Shown one piece after another: positions 1 through 8,729 of a stretch of DNA of 64,000 nt; positions within the stretch are counted from its first letter, which is position 1, and every line of letters begins with the position of its first letter. The notes beneath the pieces were generated by a model. That model was given only the letters and a program-made list of their open reading frames with translations. It searched no databases and was not told the DNA's origin. The position numbers and the translations under genes are program-made. This DNA comes from Mycolicibacterium iranicum (lineage in GTDB: Bacteria > Actinomycetota > Actinomycetes > Mycobacteriales > Mycobacteriaceae). Location of the stretch: the NCBI RefSeq assembly GCF_014190915.1, contig NZ_JACHVU010000002.1, positions 310,001 through 374,000 of the forward strand, in the 5' to 3' direction.

Positions 1-2883
1 GCTCACCTCCTGGGCGGCCCGCGGCCACGGCTGGGGCTTCGGCCGTGGACGCACGTGCGTCGGCCACCAGAACCACCGGCCCATCAGCGCGGCGATCGAC
101 GGGGTCATCAGCGACCGCACGATCAGGGTGTCGAAGAGCAGGCCGAGACCGATGGTCGTCCCCACCTGCCCGATGGTGATCATGTCGCTGACGATCATGC
201 CGATCATCGTGAACGCGAACACGAAACCCGCTGCGGTGACCACGGATCCGGTGCCGGCCATCGACCGGATGATCCCGGTGTTGATCCCGGCGTGGACTTC
301 CTCCTTCATGCGGGACACCAGCAGCAGGTTGTAGTCCGCGCCGACGGCGAGCAGCACGATGACCGACATCGGCAGCACCATCCAGCTCAGCGGAATGCCG
401 ATGATGTGCTGCCACACCAGAACCGACAGTCCGAACGAGGTGCCCAGACTCAGCACGACGGTGCCGACGATGACGGCTGCCGCGGCGACGGCCCGGGTCA
501 GGATCACCATGATCAGGAAGATCAGGATCAGTGAGGCCACGGCGGCGATGAGCAGGTCGTAGTCGGCGCCCTGCTGCATGTCCTTGTACATCGCCGCGCT
601 GCCGCCGACGTAGATCGTCGAGCCCTCCAGCGGGGTGCCCTTGATGGCGTCCGCGGCGGCGGTGCGCATCGGCTCGATGCGCTCGGTGCCGTCCTCGGTC
701 AACGGGTCACCCTGGTGGAAGACGGTGAACCGCACTGCCTTTCCGTCGGGCGACATCATGAGCTTCATGCCGCGCTGGAAGTCGGCGGTCTCGAAGGCCT
801 CCGGCGGCAGGTAGAAGGTGTCGTCGTTGCGGGCGGCGTCGTACGCCTCGCCCATCGCCGTGTTGTCCTCCTGCATGGCGATGTTCTGATCCTGCTGCAT
901 CTTCTGTGCCTGGTACTGGTTCAGCATGATCTGCTTCTGGTTCTTCATCGTCTGGATCATCGCCGGCATGAGTGCTGCCATCTGCGGCGTCAGCTGAGCC
1001 ATCCGCTCGATGTCGGGGACCAGTTCGGTGAAGTCGTCGGACATCGTGCTGATGCCGTCGAGGCTGTCGAAGATCGACCGCAGCGCCCAGCACATCGGGA
1101 TGTTGAAGCAGTGCGGTTCCCAGTAGAAGTAGTTCCGAATGGGGCGGAACTGGTCGTCGAAATCGGCGAGGTGGTCCCGCACTTCGACGAGATTGGCGGA
1201 GGTGTCCTGCATCTTGTCGGCCATCCGGCGGGTGACGTCGGCCAGCTCGAGGGTGATGCTCTGCATCTTCTCCATCGAGTCGATGGTCACCTGCATTTCG
1301 TTGGCCTGCTGCAGGGTGTTGTCCAGCACCGTCTGCTGGAAATCGTTGTTCATCAGCTGACCCGTGCCGCTCTGGCTCACCGTGTACGCCAGCGACGCAT
1401 GCTTGATGGGCTTTCCATCGGGCCGGGTGATCGTGGTGACGGAGGCGATGCCATGCACGCGGACAAGCGCTTTGGCGATCTTCTCGATCACCAGGAAGTC
1501 GGCGGGGTTGCGCATGTCGTGATCGGATTCGACCATCAGCAGGTCGGGGTTCATCTTGGCGTCGGAGAAGTGGCGGTCGGCTGCGGCGTAGCCCACGTTC
1601 GCGGGGACGTCGTCGGGCAGATAGATCCGGTCGTTGTACGTGGTGTGGTAGCCGGGCAGCGCCAGCAGACCCACCATGCACAGCACGGTCGCCATGATCA
1701 GGATTGCGCCGGGCCAGCGGACGGTGGCCGAGCCGAGCCGGCGCCAGCCGCGGGCACGCCCATTGCCTTTGGGCTCCAAAATCTTTCCGAACCGGCTGAC
1801 GATGGAGATCAGGGCCGGGCCCAGCGTGAGCGCAGCCGCCACCACGATCGTCATACCGACCGCCAGCGGGATCCCCATGCTCTGGAAGTAGGGCAGCCGG
1901 GTGAAGTGCAGGCACAGCGTCGCACCGGCGATCGTCATGCCCGAGGCGAGCACCACGTGGGCGGTGCCGTGGAACATGTCGTAGTACGCCGACTCCCGGT
2001 CCATGCCCGACCGCCGGGCTTCCTGGTAGCGGCCGATGAGGAAGATCGCGTAGTCGGTGGCCGCCGCAATGGCCAGCGTCACCACCATGCTGGTCGCGAA
2101 GGTCGTGAGGCCAAAGACCTCGTAGAACCCGAGGAAGGACACGATGCCGCGCGCCGAGAGCAACCCGATGAACACCATCGACATCACCACGAGCATCGTG
2201 GTGAACGACCGGTAGACGATCAGCAGCATCACGATGATGATCGCGATCGTCACGCCCTCAATGGTTTTCATGCTGGCGTCGCCGACGATGTTCTGGTCGG
2301 TGGTCAGCGCCGCGGGTCCGGTGACGTAGGCCTTGACCCCAGGCGGCGCCTGATTGCCGTCGACGATGTCGCGGACGGCCTGCACCGACTCGTTGGCCAG
2401 CGCCTCGCCCTGATCGCCGGCGATGTAGACCTGCACGTAGGCGGCCTTGCCGTCGATGCTCTGGGCGCCGGCTGCGGTCAGCGTGTCGCCCCAGAAGTCC
2501 TGGACGTGCTGCACATGGGTGACGTCGCGGTTGAGCTCGCGCACGATGGTGTCGTAGTAGGTGTGGGCGTCGGGGCCGAGCGGATCGTCGCCCTCGACGA
2601 CGATCATCACCGAGCTGCTGGTGTCGTATTCCTCGAACTTCTCGCCGACGTGCTTGGTCGCGATGAGCGACGGGGCGTCGTTGGGGCTCATCGAGACCGC
2701 GCGCAGCTTGCCGACCTCTTCGAGCTGCGGGACCACGGTGTTGAGCAGGGCCACGATCGCCACCCAGATCAGCACGATCGGCACGGCGAACATCCGGAGG
2801 AAGCGGGGGAGCTTGGGGCGCCTGGGGGCCGCGTGCCGCGCCGGCGGCATCGGATTCGTCGGCGCGTCGGTGAACGTGGTCAT
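1..2883 (-). CDS. mmpL: MmpL family RND transporter, MmpL4/5-like (3' end outside window)
   Basis: Reads without a stop from ATG at 2883 to the left edge, 961 codons, so only the extreme C-terminus is missing. MmpL proteins are inner-membrane RND transporters driven by proton flow that export lipids or siderophores and also drugs. Visible are an N-terminal membrane helix (about residues 28-45), a first periplasmic domain, a helix bundle with the Asp-Tyr pair ATDYAIF near residue 276, a large second loop containing a Gln/Met-rich coiled coil ([14 protein letters not shown], then [14 protein letters not shown]), and a second bundle with [11 protein letters not shown] near residue 849. These Asp-Tyr pairs are the proton relay in the family, and the coiled-coil insert is typical of MmpL4/MmpL5. 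The start overlaps the mmpS stop (ATGA), so the two are translationally coupled. The cargo cannot be read from sequence. The closest-looking relatives handle siderophore export and azole/bedaquiline efflux. Confidence 0.93.
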   Translation of the reverse strand, partial: MTTFTDAPTNPMPPARHAAPRRPKLPRFLRMFAVPIVLIWVAIVALLNTVVPQLEEVGKLRAVSMSPNDAPSLIATKHVGEKFEEYDTSSSVMIVVEGDDPLGPDAHTYYDTIVRELNRDVTHVQHVQDFWGDTLTAAGAQSIDGKAAYVQVYIAGDQGEALANESVQAVRDIVDGNQAPPGVKAYVTGPAALTTDQNIVGDASMKTIEGVTIAIIIVMLLIVYRSFTTMLVVMSMVFIGLLSARGIVSFLGFYEVFGLTTFATSMVVTLAIAAATDYAIFLIGRYQEARRSGMDRESAYYDMFHGTAHVVLASGMTIAGATLCLHFTRLPYFQSMGIPLAVGMTIVVAAALTLGPALISIVSRFGKILEPKGNGRARGWRRLGSATVRWPGAILIMATVLCMVGLLALPGYHTTYNDRIYLPDDVPANVGYAAADRHFSDAKMNPDLLMVESDHDMRNPADFLVIEKIAKALVRVHGIASVTTITRPDGKPIKHASLAYTVSQSGTGQLMNNDFQQTVLDNTLQQANEMQVTIDSMEKMQSITLELADVTRRMADKMQDTSANLVEVRDHLADFDDQFRPIRNYFYWEPHCFNIPMCWALRSIFDSLDGISTMSDDFTELVPDIERMAQLTPQMAALMPAMIQTMKNQKQIMLNQYQAQKMQQDQNIAMQEDNTAMGEAYDAARNDDTFYLPPEAFETADFQRGMKLMMSPDGKAVRFTVFHQGDPLTEDGTERIEPMRTAAADAIKGTPLEGSTIYVGGSAAMYKDMQQGADYDLLIAAVASLILIFLIMVILTRAVAAAAVIVGTVVLSLGTSFGLSVLVWQHIIGIPLSWMVLPMSVIVLLAVGADYNLLLVSRMKEEVHAGINTGIIRSMAGTGSVVTAAGFVFAFTMIGMIVSDMITIGQVGTTIGLGLLFDTLIVRSLMTPSIAALMGRWFWWPTHVRPRPKPQPWPRAAQEVS

Positions 2884-3305
2884 GCGGCCTTCACCAGGCA
2901 GTAGGTGGCGGCGTTCATACCCTGCGCCGTCCTTTCGTCTTTGACCTCGTCATCGACGGTGACGCGGCAGCTGAGGGATTGGCCGTCACCCTGGGCCATG
3001 ATGTTCGGCATCACGGACGGCAGCGTGGTCTCCAGGGTCAGTGACCAGGGCAGACTCACCTCGCCGGTGCGTTGCGGCTTGCCGTCGAGGTCGGCGTAGT
3101 TGATGGTCGCGGTCGAGCCGGTGCCGAAGACCTCATAGGTGACGACCTTGGGGTTGAAGTTCTCGGCGGTGTCGGCGTCGATGGGCGTCACGATGGCTTT
3201 CTCCGAGCCGAACACCGAGCGCAGGTTCGCGACCGTCAGGCCGCCGATGGCGATCGCGGCGACGACGAGGACGGGGAGCCAGACCTTCTTGACGACGGTG
3301 ATCAC
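2880..3305 (-). CDS. mmpS: MmpS family accessory protein, MmpS5-like
   Basis: 141-residue membrane-anchored periplasmic partner of the adjacent MmpL. The protein begins with a short cytoplasmic stretch ([10 protein letters not shown]), one transmembrane helix (about residues 10-27), then the beta-sandwich MmpS domain with the recognisable blocks [28 protein letters not shown] and a C-terminal TYCLVKAA. These fit MmpS5 better than MmpS4. I chose the GTG at 3305 because it gives the family's normal short N-terminus. An in-frame GTG at 3365 would add 20 residues that do not look like the family. The chosen start overlaps the stop of a 26-codon leader ORF (GTGA), and its own stop overlaps the mmpL start, so leader, mmpS and mmpL form one coupled unit. 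Confidence 0.92.
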   Translation of the reverse strand: MITVVKKVWLPVLVVAAIAIGGLTVANLRSVFGSEKAIVTPIDADTAENFNPKVVTYEVFGTGSTATINYADLDGKPQRTGEVSLPWSLTLETTLPSVMPNIMAQGDGQSLSCRVTVDDEVKDERTAQGMNAATYCLVKAA

Positions 3306-3382
3306 CGGGGGCGCCGATCGTGACCGACATTGCCCTGCAACGGTTTCACCGCCGGACATGCGCACGCGACAAAGACAGGCAT
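3302..3382 (-). CDS. Possible 26-residue leader peptide upstream of mmpS
   Basis: A short frame starts at ATG 3382, preceded by the ribosome-binding-like GAAAGG, and ends in a TGA that overlaps the mmpS GTG by the classic GTGA arrangement. The product starts MPVFVACACPAVKPL and contains two cysteines in a CAC motif. No family is recognised. Because the best mmpS start has no good ribosome binding site of its own, translation of this ORF followed by re-initiation would explain how mmpS is expressed. It could equally be the N-terminal remnant of a mis-assigned frame. The overlap geometry is what makes it worth recording. Confidence 0.45.
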   Translation of the reverse strand: MPVFVACACPAVKPLQGNVGHDRRPR

Positions 3383-3440
3383 GGTCGTGCCTTTCGGAGA
3401 GGGACGCCGCGAGCCACCGGTCGGCGTGTGATCTTGTAGG

Positions 3441-3469
3441 AATCTAAGCCCGCAAGTGGATAGAGTCAA
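3441..3469 (-). promoter_or_regulatory. Predicted sigma-A-type promoter of the mmpS-mmpL operon
   Basis: On the minus strand TTGACT (3469-3464) and TAGATT (3446-3441) are separated by exactly 17 bases, a near-consensus housekeeping promoter. Transcription would begin near 3434, giving a leader of about 50 bases before the leader ORF. The promoter lies between mmpS and the divergent tetR gene, where the TetR product is expected to bind. Confidence 0.6.
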
Positions 3470-3477
3470 TCCGGTTA

Positions 3478-3507
3478 TTGCGTTTTGGTAAGGCACGTCA
3501 CTAAATT
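3478..3507 (+). promoter_or_regulatory. Predicted promoter of the first tetR gene, leaderless geometry
   Basis: TAAATT at 3502-3507 lies six bases before the GTG start at 3514, so the transcript would begin at or next to the start codon, as is common for mycobacterial leaderless mRNAs. A weak TTGCGT sits at 3478-3483 with an 18-base spacer. There is no ribosome-binding-site-like stretch between the -10 box and GTG, which agrees with leaderless translation. Confidence 0.45.
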
Positions 3508-3513
3508 GAGTCT

Positions 3514-4167
3514 GTGGTTGACATACCCTGCCGCGGCCTGCGCAAGGACGCCGAACGCAATCGGCAGCGCGTGCTCCTCGCCGCGCGTGAGCTGTTCGCG
3601 GTCAAGGGCATGGAGGCTACGCTCAACGATGTGGCCCGCAATGCCGGCGTCGGGGTGGGGACGGTCTACCGCCGGTTCGCCACCAAGGAGGAGCTGGTCG
3701 AGGCGATCTTCGAAAGCGGCATCGACGAAGTGGTGTGCCTGGCGGAAACAGCTCTGCGGCAGGAGAACTCGTGGGACGGGTTCGTGTGGTTCATCGAGCG
3801 GCACTGTGAGCTGGCGGCCACCGATCGTGGACTGCGCGAGATGGTCTACAGCAAGGCCTACGGCGGCAACCGAGTCGAGTGTGCCCGCGAGCGTCTCACC
3901 CCGCTGGTCTCGGAGCTGGTGGCCCGGGCCCGCCGCGACGGGTATCTGCGGCCGGACGTCGAAGCCACCGATGCGCCGGTCATCGGGCTGCTCGCCGGCA
4001 CCGTCGGGGAATGGGCCGGGCGGGTCGATCCGGAGCTGTGGCGACGCTATGTCGGGCTGCTGCTGGAGGGCATGCGCCGCCGCGAGCATCTGCGACCGCT
4101 GCCCGTCGGCGCCCTCGACGAGGACCAGATGCACTCGGCGATGCACGGATGGGACCCGGCGGGCTGA
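3514..4167 (+). CDS. TetR family regulator, divergent from mmpS-mmpL (copy 1)
   Basis: 217-residue TetR-type repressor. The N-terminal helix-turn-helix covers roughly residues 10-55 (AARELFAVKGMEATLNDVA, then GVGVGTVYRRFATKEEL). The rest is the ligand-binding helical domain. Its position, divergent from mmpS-mmpL across about 130 bases, makes it the likely local regulator of that efflux operon, a layout known for TetR-controlled mmpS/mmpL pairs in mycobacteria. In M. tuberculosis mmpS5-mmpL5 is instead controlled by the MarR-type Rv0678. The GTG start is supported by a -10 box six bases upstream. It is followed 40 bases later by a close paralogue in the same direction. Confidence 0.9.
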   Translation: MVDIPCRGLRKDAERNRQRVLLAARELFAVKGMEATLNDVARNAGVGVGTVYRRFATKEELVEAIFESGIDEVVCLAETALRQENSWDGFVWFIERHCELAATDRGLREMVYSKAYGGNRVECARERLTPLVSELVARARRDGYLRPDVEATDAPVIGLLAGTVGEWAGRVDPELWRRYVGLLLEGMRRREHLRPLPVGALDEDQMHSAMHGWDPAG

Positions 4168-4207
4168 CCCGCTGAGTGCCGAGGCGCCGATCCGTAGACT
4201 CGGCGTC

Positions 4208-4876
4208 ATGAGTGCTGGGGATCCGCAGGCGACGAGCCTGCGCAAGGATGCCGAGCGCAACCGGCGCCGCATCATCGAAGCTGCCCGTGAGCTGTGCGCC
4301 ACGCGCGGGCTGGAGGCCACCCTCAACGAGGTGGCTCACCACGCCAACCTCGGCGTCGGCACGGTGTACCGGCGGTTCGCTACCAAGGAGGCGCTGTTCG
4401 AGGCCATCTTCCAGGACGGTATCGACCAGCTCATCGCGCTCGCCGACACCGCGCTGGAGGCGCAGGACTCCTGGGAGGGGTTCGCCTGGTTCGTCTGGAG
4501 CCTGACCGAGCTCACCGCCACGGATCGTGGATTGCGGGAGGTCGTGTTCAGCAAGGCCTACTGCGGTGGCCGGGTGGACGCCGGGCGCACCGAACTGGAA
4601 CCGCGGATCTCGAAGCTGGTGAACCGGGCCAAGCGCGACGGCTATCTCCGGCCCGAGGTGTCGTCGACGGACATGCCGCTGCTGGGCCTGATGGCCGGCG
4701 AGGTCAGCGAGTACGCCGGTGAGGTTTCGGCAGACCTGTGGCGTCGCTATGTCGCAATACTGTTGCAGGGCATGCGGTGTCAGCCAGGGCTGGACCGCCT
4801 ACCGGTTGCCGCCCTGAGCGAGGACGGGCTGCAGGCGGCGATGAATCAGTGGCAACCGGGCGGGGAGTCGTCCTAG
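4208..4876 (+). CDS. TetR family regulator (copy 2, tandem paralogue)
   Basis: 222-residue TetR regulator that aligns almost without gaps to the preceding gene: both share LRKDAERNR at the N-terminus, GVGTVYRRFATKE in the DNA-binding domain, ATDRGLRE and RDGYLRP in the ligand domain, and the same length. This is a tandem duplication. The recognition helix is nearly identical (VGVGTVYRRF versus LGVGTVYRRF), so the two probably bind similar operators, whereas the ligand-domain helices differ more. An intervening 40-base gap contains no obvious promoter, so co-transcription with copy 1 is likely. Confidence 0.88.
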   Translation: MSAGDPQATSLRKDAERNRRRIIEAARELCATRGLEATLNEVAHHANLGVGTVYRRFATKEALFEAIFQDGIDQLIALADTALEAQDSWEGFAWFVWSLTELTATDRGLREVVFSKAYCGGRVDAGRTELEPRISKLVNRAKRDGYLRPEVSSTDMPLLGLMAGEVSEYAGEVSADLWRRYVAILLQGMRCQPGLDRLPVAALSEDGLQAAMNQWQPGGESS

Positions 4877-5050
4877 CGGTCGGTCGACGGCGTTCTGCCG
4901 TTGGGACACCGAGAAATTCGGCTCGGCGATGCGCGGGCGCTTCATGCCGTAGTGTCAGTGTCATCGGCGGAATCGTGTACGCGACTATCTGAATTGCGCG
5001 TCGCCGCCGATGTCTATCCGGGCCGTCTGTCGGCCCAGTCGGGATGCCGC

Positions 5051-5509
5051 ATGGCAGATCACGCGCACGATCGAGGCACCGGTCACGGTCAGCCGCACAA
5101 CGGACCGGAGAACACCCCGCGCCTGCGGCTCAAACGCAGGGCGCCCAGAACGGGATACGTGGACGGCGCGTGGTGGCCCGCCAGCGACGACCTGTCGGCG
5201 GAACTGCCGGACCTCATGGCCGTACTCTCCGTACGGCTCGGCGGAGTCTCACGGGTGACCTACAAGAACTCCGAATGGGCAGCGGCCCCACGCAAGATCC
5301 GGGTCGACAACCAGTGGATCCGGCTCGACGGCTACGACCGGCAGCCCCTCAACACGCTCGGGGTCGTCGACTCTCGCGGCGGCAGTACCGTTCTGCTCGT
5401 CATTCCTGTGGACAGCAGTGAAGAGGACGCGCACTCGGCGATGATGGCCGCCGCGGCGGTCGACGACGCGTCCTCGGTCGACACGCTGTTGCGCGCGGGT
5501 TCGGCCTAG
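5051..5509 (+). CDS. DUF5994 family protein
   Basis: 152-residue soluble protein of a family common in mycobacteria and other actinobacteria. Conserved blocks are PRLRLKRRAPRTGYVDGAWW, LSAELPDLMAVLSVRLG, EWAAAPRKI and a C-terminal MMAAAAV segment. Function is not established. I used ATG 5051, because the sequence conserved in the family begins about 30 residues later. An earlier in-frame GTG at 4901 would add an Arg/Ser-rich stretch that looks non-coding. It stands alone, 70 bases before the next small gene. Confidence 0.75.
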   Translation: MADHAHDRGTGHGQPHNGPENTPRLRLKRRAPRTGYVDGAWWPASDDLSAELPDLMAVLSVRLGGVSRVTYKNSEWAAAPRKIRVDNQWIRLDGYDRQPLNTLGVVDSRGGSTVLLVIPVDSSEEDAHSAMMAAAAVDDASSVDTLLRAGSA

Positions 5510-5580
5510 GTTTACCGCGCTGCGCGGAAAAGCCTGCAGCGCTACCTGTTTGAATCATCGATCACTCACGGAGGATTTTC

Positions 5581-5736
5581 ATGACCACCCCCACGCTCAG
5601 CACTCCCTACGAGAAGCGCGTCGCCCTCGTCGCGGACGTCATCCGGGACAACTCGAAGGTCGGCGGCAAGGCCGCCGATGAACTGGCCGTCCACGTCCTG
5701 CACGCCCTGGATTCGATACCCGAGAAGATGCGCTGA
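5581..5736 (+). CDS. Small conserved mycobacterial protein, 51 residues
   Basis: Begins at ATG 5581 seven bases after a strong GGAGG ribosome binding site at 5571-5575. The product is soluble and predicted mainly helical (YEKRVALVADVIRD, then AADELAVHVLHALDSI). It resembles a family of about 50-residue mycobacterial proteins, perhaps DUF6307, but I am not certain of the number. No catalytic or metal-binding pattern is visible. Confidence 0.75.
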   Translation: MTTPTLSTPYEKRVALVADVIRDNSKVGGKAADELAVHVLHALDSIPEKMR

Positions 5737-5769
5737 CGCGTCTCGCAGGGCCCGTGGCATCCTGCCCGC

Positions 5770-6249
5770 TCAGGTCGAATGTGACGGACAGTAGGTCATG
5801 TAGGCGATGACCACGTAGTCGGCCGCGCTCTCGCGGTCGGTCAGCGCGGGGCTTTCCGTGAAGACGTTGTCCACGACGCTGTCGACGGACATCCCGAGAT
5901 CGAGTGCCCTGCACACCTTATGGGCGTACAGGACGATCCCGTAGGCGTTCTCGTACGTGATGCCCGACGCGGTGAGTCGCTGGAGGAAGACGGCGTCCTG
6001 GGGCGCGGCACTCGCCGGTGCTGCCACCCCGAGCAGCGCCGCGGCCGCGAGGACGACTGCGCAACCAGGCCCTCGCGCTGCGGGCAGGCGCTGATGACGG
6101 CAGCAAACACTGTGTGGTCGACCTCGTCGTCGAGGAACCAATGTCCGTCGGGCGGCGTCGCGCCGGTGTTGGAGATCGTCGGCGTGGGCCGCCCGCGGTC
6201 CGGTCGGCGCCGCACCCGCACGGGTGAAGGGCATGAGACGCAACCTCAT
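5770..6249 (-). CDS. DUF732 exported protein with disrupted 5' end (possible pseudogene)
   Basis: The C-terminal 90 codons are a clear DUF732 protein: a signal-peptide core (VVLAAAALLGVAAPASA), then the mycobacterial DUF732 domain (DAVFLQRL, NAYGIVLYAHKVC, Cys near the end in TYCP). However, no ATG, GTG or TTG in this frame sits just before the signal peptide. The only well-placed start with a Shine-Dalgarno (AAGGGAG) is about 190 bases upstream, at 6249, and the intervening frame is arginine-rich and non-coding in style. A different frame between about 6195 and 6065 looks coding (PPDGHWFLDDEVDHTVFAA) with high third-position GC. A frameshift or deletion fusing two small secreted-protein genes is the simplest reading. 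Confidence 0.5.
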   Translation of the reverse strand: MRLRLMPFTRAGAAPTGPRAAHADDLQHRRDAARRTLVPRRRGRPHSVCCRHQRLPAARGPGCAVVLAAAALLGVAAPASAAPQDAVFLQRLTASGITYENAYGIVLYAHKVCRALDLGMSVDSVVDNVFTESPALTDRESAADYVVIAYMTYCPSHST

Positions 6250-6405
6250 CACGGCGGTTCGGCTCCCTTCTCGGCACCGCGTCTGCGTCGCCGGCCGTAC
6301 CTGGGGACCGCGCGGCGTCGAGGTGCCGCGGCGATCTTCGGGGCAGTTCAGGCGGTGGTTTTCCCGTAGCGATCTTCTCTTCATGATGCGCGGACAACCG
6401 CCCCC

Positions 6406-6522
6406 AGGGAATCGGGGATTCCCCTTGCTCACGTCGGGATTCTGCTACTGGTGTGGCGGATGGTGCGAGACGGGCTGATGATCCCTGCGTCTGCAAATAT
6501 CAAGGGGGATCCCCCATTCCCT
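6406..6522. repeat. 117-bp element with 22-bp inverted ends
   Basis: Positions 6406-6427 (AGGGAAT...CCCCTTG) and 6501-6522 are inverted copies of one another with 20 of 22 bases identical. Each copy is itself almost palindromic around GGGGATTCCCC or GGGGGATCCCCC. The 73 bases between contain no open gene. It could be a miniature inverted-repeat element, a pair of operators, or a structured RNA or terminator region. No clear target duplication is visible at its edges. The stretch from 6250 to 6700 otherwise shows no convincing gene. Confidence 0.5.
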
Positions 6523-6700
6523 CGGGCTCGTCCTCCGCGCACGATGGACTGTATGAACGCCATAGGCCCCCGCGTCGTCGGGCGGTGGGCAAACAGCTCG
6601 GAACGGGCTGGCCGGTGCCCGGCGGAGCGCGCAGTCGACGACTTCCGTCGGGGCGACGGCGGGCGCTCGGCGATTGTCCGGCCGCATGCGGGGGTCTGCG

Positions 6701-7774
6701 ATGGACACTGATCCGACGGTGCTGTGTCCGCACGGCCATCCGAACGCTTGGCACTACCGGTTCTGTGGCCAGTGCGGTGCGCCGATCGGCGCGACGGCCT
6801 GGCCCGAGGACGCCCCCGAAGAGGGGGCGACGACGCGCCGCGTGCTGGGCACCGCTGCGGTGGCGCTGACGCTCGTCGTGATCGCGGCAGTCGCGGTCGT
6901 CGGCTTCATGGTGTTGCGCCCCTCCTCGGGGGACGGCGTGCCGAACGGTCGTCCCGGTGGCTTTTCGACGGGTACCGCCAGTCCTGCGGCGGTGTCGGTG
7001 CCGTGCGGCGAGCCACCCGCGGTGGAGGCCGAGTCCGTGGACATGACGCCGGCCGGGCTGACTGTTGCGGCTGCGTTCCTGTCGCGCTGCTCCGGTGGCA
7101 GCACCGAACACGGCTCGGGGGTGCGTATCACGGTCGCCGCGGGCGATCGCGACATCGCCGCAGGGCTTTTCGACTTCTCCGGTGCGTCGCTGGCGTTGGA
7201 GCCGGGTGTGGTCGAGCGTCGCACGCTGGTGTTCCCGCACGGCATGTACTGGCGTACCCCGGAGATGTTCTCCGGTGCCCCGGAGCTCGTCTTCCATCCG
7301 GGAGAGGAACGTGAGGCGTCGGCGGCCGGCTCGAGCGGCGAGACGCTGACCGCGCTCGCCGTGGCCGAACCCGAGCACGGCAGTATCGACGGTGTGGCGG
7401 ATGCGGTGCTGGCAGAACTGCGCGACAACGACTATTCCTATGTAGCGGGGAGCGTGGCGAACCGGTGGGTGTCGCAGATCAGTTCCAAGCGGCCGGGTTT
7501 GGAGGTCGACGGCAGGACACTGTCGAGTGCCGACGTGCTGCGGGACCACCTCGACCTGCGGCGGAAATACAACGGGGCGCGCCTGGTGTACTCGGGCCAG
7601 TGGTCGACGTTCAATTCGCCGGACTGGTGGGTGACGGTGGCCGGGCCGCCGCGCCTCACCGCGACGGAGGCCAACGCGTGGTGTGACACAGCGGGTTTCG
7701 GAGTGGACGACTGCTTCGCGAAGTTCGTGAGTTCGGTGTTCGGTGTTGAAGGCACCACGGTGTACCGGAAGTGA
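6701..7774 (+). CDS. Zinc-ribbon, single-transmembrane protein of unknown function
   Basis: 357 residues. The N-terminus has a zinc-ribbon-like cysteine pattern (VLCPHGH, then FCGQCGAPIG), followed at about residues 45-68 by a transmembrane helix (AVALTLVVIAAVAVVGFMV) and a long extracytoplasmic region without recognisable catalytic motifs. The outer part falls into a beta-rich segment (up to about residue 225) and a mixed segment with SYVAGSVANRW and WSTFNSPDWWV. The topology is that of mycobacterial membrane proteins carrying a cytoplasmic zinc ribbon and an external sensor or binding domain. ATG 6701 is used because the ribbon starts eight residues later. The following gene has the same layout and begins ten bases downstream, so the two are probably an operon. 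Confidence 0.78.
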   Translation: MDTDPTVLCPHGHPNAWHYRFCGQCGAPIGATAWPEDAPEEGATTRRVLGTAAVALTLVVIAAVAVVGFMVLRPSSGDGVPNGRPGGFSTGTASPAAVSVPCGEPPAVEAESVDMTPAGLTVAAAFLSRCSGGSTEHGSGVRITVAAGDRDIAAGLFDFSGASLALEPGVVERRTLVFPHGMYWRTPEMFSGAPELVFHPGEEREASAAGSSGETLTALAVAEPEHGSIDGVADAVLAELRDNDYSYVAGSVANRWVSQISSKRPGLEVDGRTLSSADVLRDHLDLRRKYNGARLVYSGQWSTFNSPDWWVTVAGPPRLTATEANAWCDTAGFGVDDCFAKFVSSVFGVEGTTVYRK

Positions 7775-7784
7775 AGGTCCTGAG

Positions 7785-8717
7785 ATGACGTTCTGTGTTT
7801 TCTGCGGCGCACCGTTGACAGACGGGTCGCACTGCGACGCCTGCGGCGCGGTCAAGGTGGGCGACTCGTGGCACGACCAGGCCTACGCGGTGGGTCCTGC
7901 CGGGGATTCCCCTACGGGCTGGCGACCGGACCCGACCGGTCGTCACGAGGGCAGGTACTTCGTTGGGGGACAGCCGACGGATCTGATCCGCGACGGTGGT
8001 GTCGAGGCCCTGGACCCGTTCGGCAAGCACGCGCTGGGGACCTCAACGACAGAACACTCGGCAGCGTCGGCCCGGGGCTCGCGTCGGGGGCTCTGGGTCG
8101 GGGCCCTGTCGGTCCTCGCGGTGCTCGCACTCGCGGGGGCCGGCATCGGGGCGTACGTCTATGTCAACAGAGACACGACGACGGTCGACGACAACTATCT
8201 CGAAGCCATTCGGGAACAGGGATTTTCGAGCGAGTTCAATTCGGACGCCAACGCCGTGGCCTACGGCAGGCAGGTGTGCCGCCGGCTCGACGAGGGCAGC
8301 GCCCAGCAGGGCCTGCCGCAGGACGAGGTCGCCGTGCAGTACTTCTGCCCGCAGTTCGCCGAGGGCTTCCACGTCCTGGAGACCGCGACCATCACCGGTA
8401 GCTTCACGATCAACGACGACAACCCGAACTCATACTCGCCGGCCATCGAGGTCGACGGGTCGTCGTGCACCGGGGCGGGCGGCTACTCCGACGTCGACGA
8501 GGGCACACCGGTGAAGGTGCGCAACGACAAAGGGGAGCTGCTGACCGAGACCGTGCTGGAGGAGGGCCGAGGCGGCCGGTTCATGTGCACGTTCTCGATG
8601 ACGTTCGAGGTCACCGAAGGCGAAGAGCGGTATGTCGTCGAGGTCGGCAAGCGCGGCGAGCTGAGTTACTCCTTCGACGAACTGAAGTCGAATGGCGTGT
8701 CGCTGGTCCTCGGCTGA
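7785..8717 (+). CDS. Zinc-ribbon / DUF2510-like / transmembrane / DUF732-like exported protein
   Basis: 310 residues. In order: a zinc ribbon (FCVFCGAPL, HCDACGA), a DUF2510-like segment (GWRPDPTGRHEGRYFVGG, about residues 46-75), a transmembrane helix near residues 107-127, a DUF732-like helical segment (AYGRQVCRRLDEG with a second Cys in QYFCPQF), and a C-terminal beta-rich domain that carries two more cysteines. The start at ATG 7785 puts the first cysteine at residue 4. It sits ten bases after the preceding zinc-ribbon membrane protein, which suggests a shared function at the cell envelope. No enzyme motif is seen. Confidence 0.8.
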   Translation: MTFCVFCGAPLTDGSHCDACGAVKVGDSWHDQAYAVGPAGDSPTGWRPDPTGRHEGRYFVGGQPTDLIRDGGVEALDPFGKHALGTSTTEHSAASARGSRRGLWVGALSVLAVLALAGAGIGAYVYVNRDTTTVDDNYLEAIREQGFSSEFNSDANAVAYGRQVCRRLDEGSAQQGLPQDEVAVQYFCPQFAEGFHVLETATITGSFTINDDNPNSYSPAIEVDGSSCTGAGGYSDVDEGTPVKVRNDKGELLTETVLEEGRGGRFMCTFSMTFEVTEGEERYVVEVGKRGELSYSFDELKSNGVSLVLG

Positions 8718-8729
8718 CGTCTGCTGGCG

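Noticed and set aside
715..2904. Long plus-strand open frame of 729 codons opposite mmpL
   Set aside because: It is the antisense shadow of the GC-rich mmpL gene; the product is a His/Asp/Arg-rich string with no family features, while the minus strand gives a full MmpL.
3485..4876. A single 463-codon frame spanning both tetR genes, suggesting a fused regulator
   Set aside because: Its first half is out of frame with the first TetR and reads as Arg/Ser-rich noise. Each TetR has its own proper start and the first has a stop at 4167.
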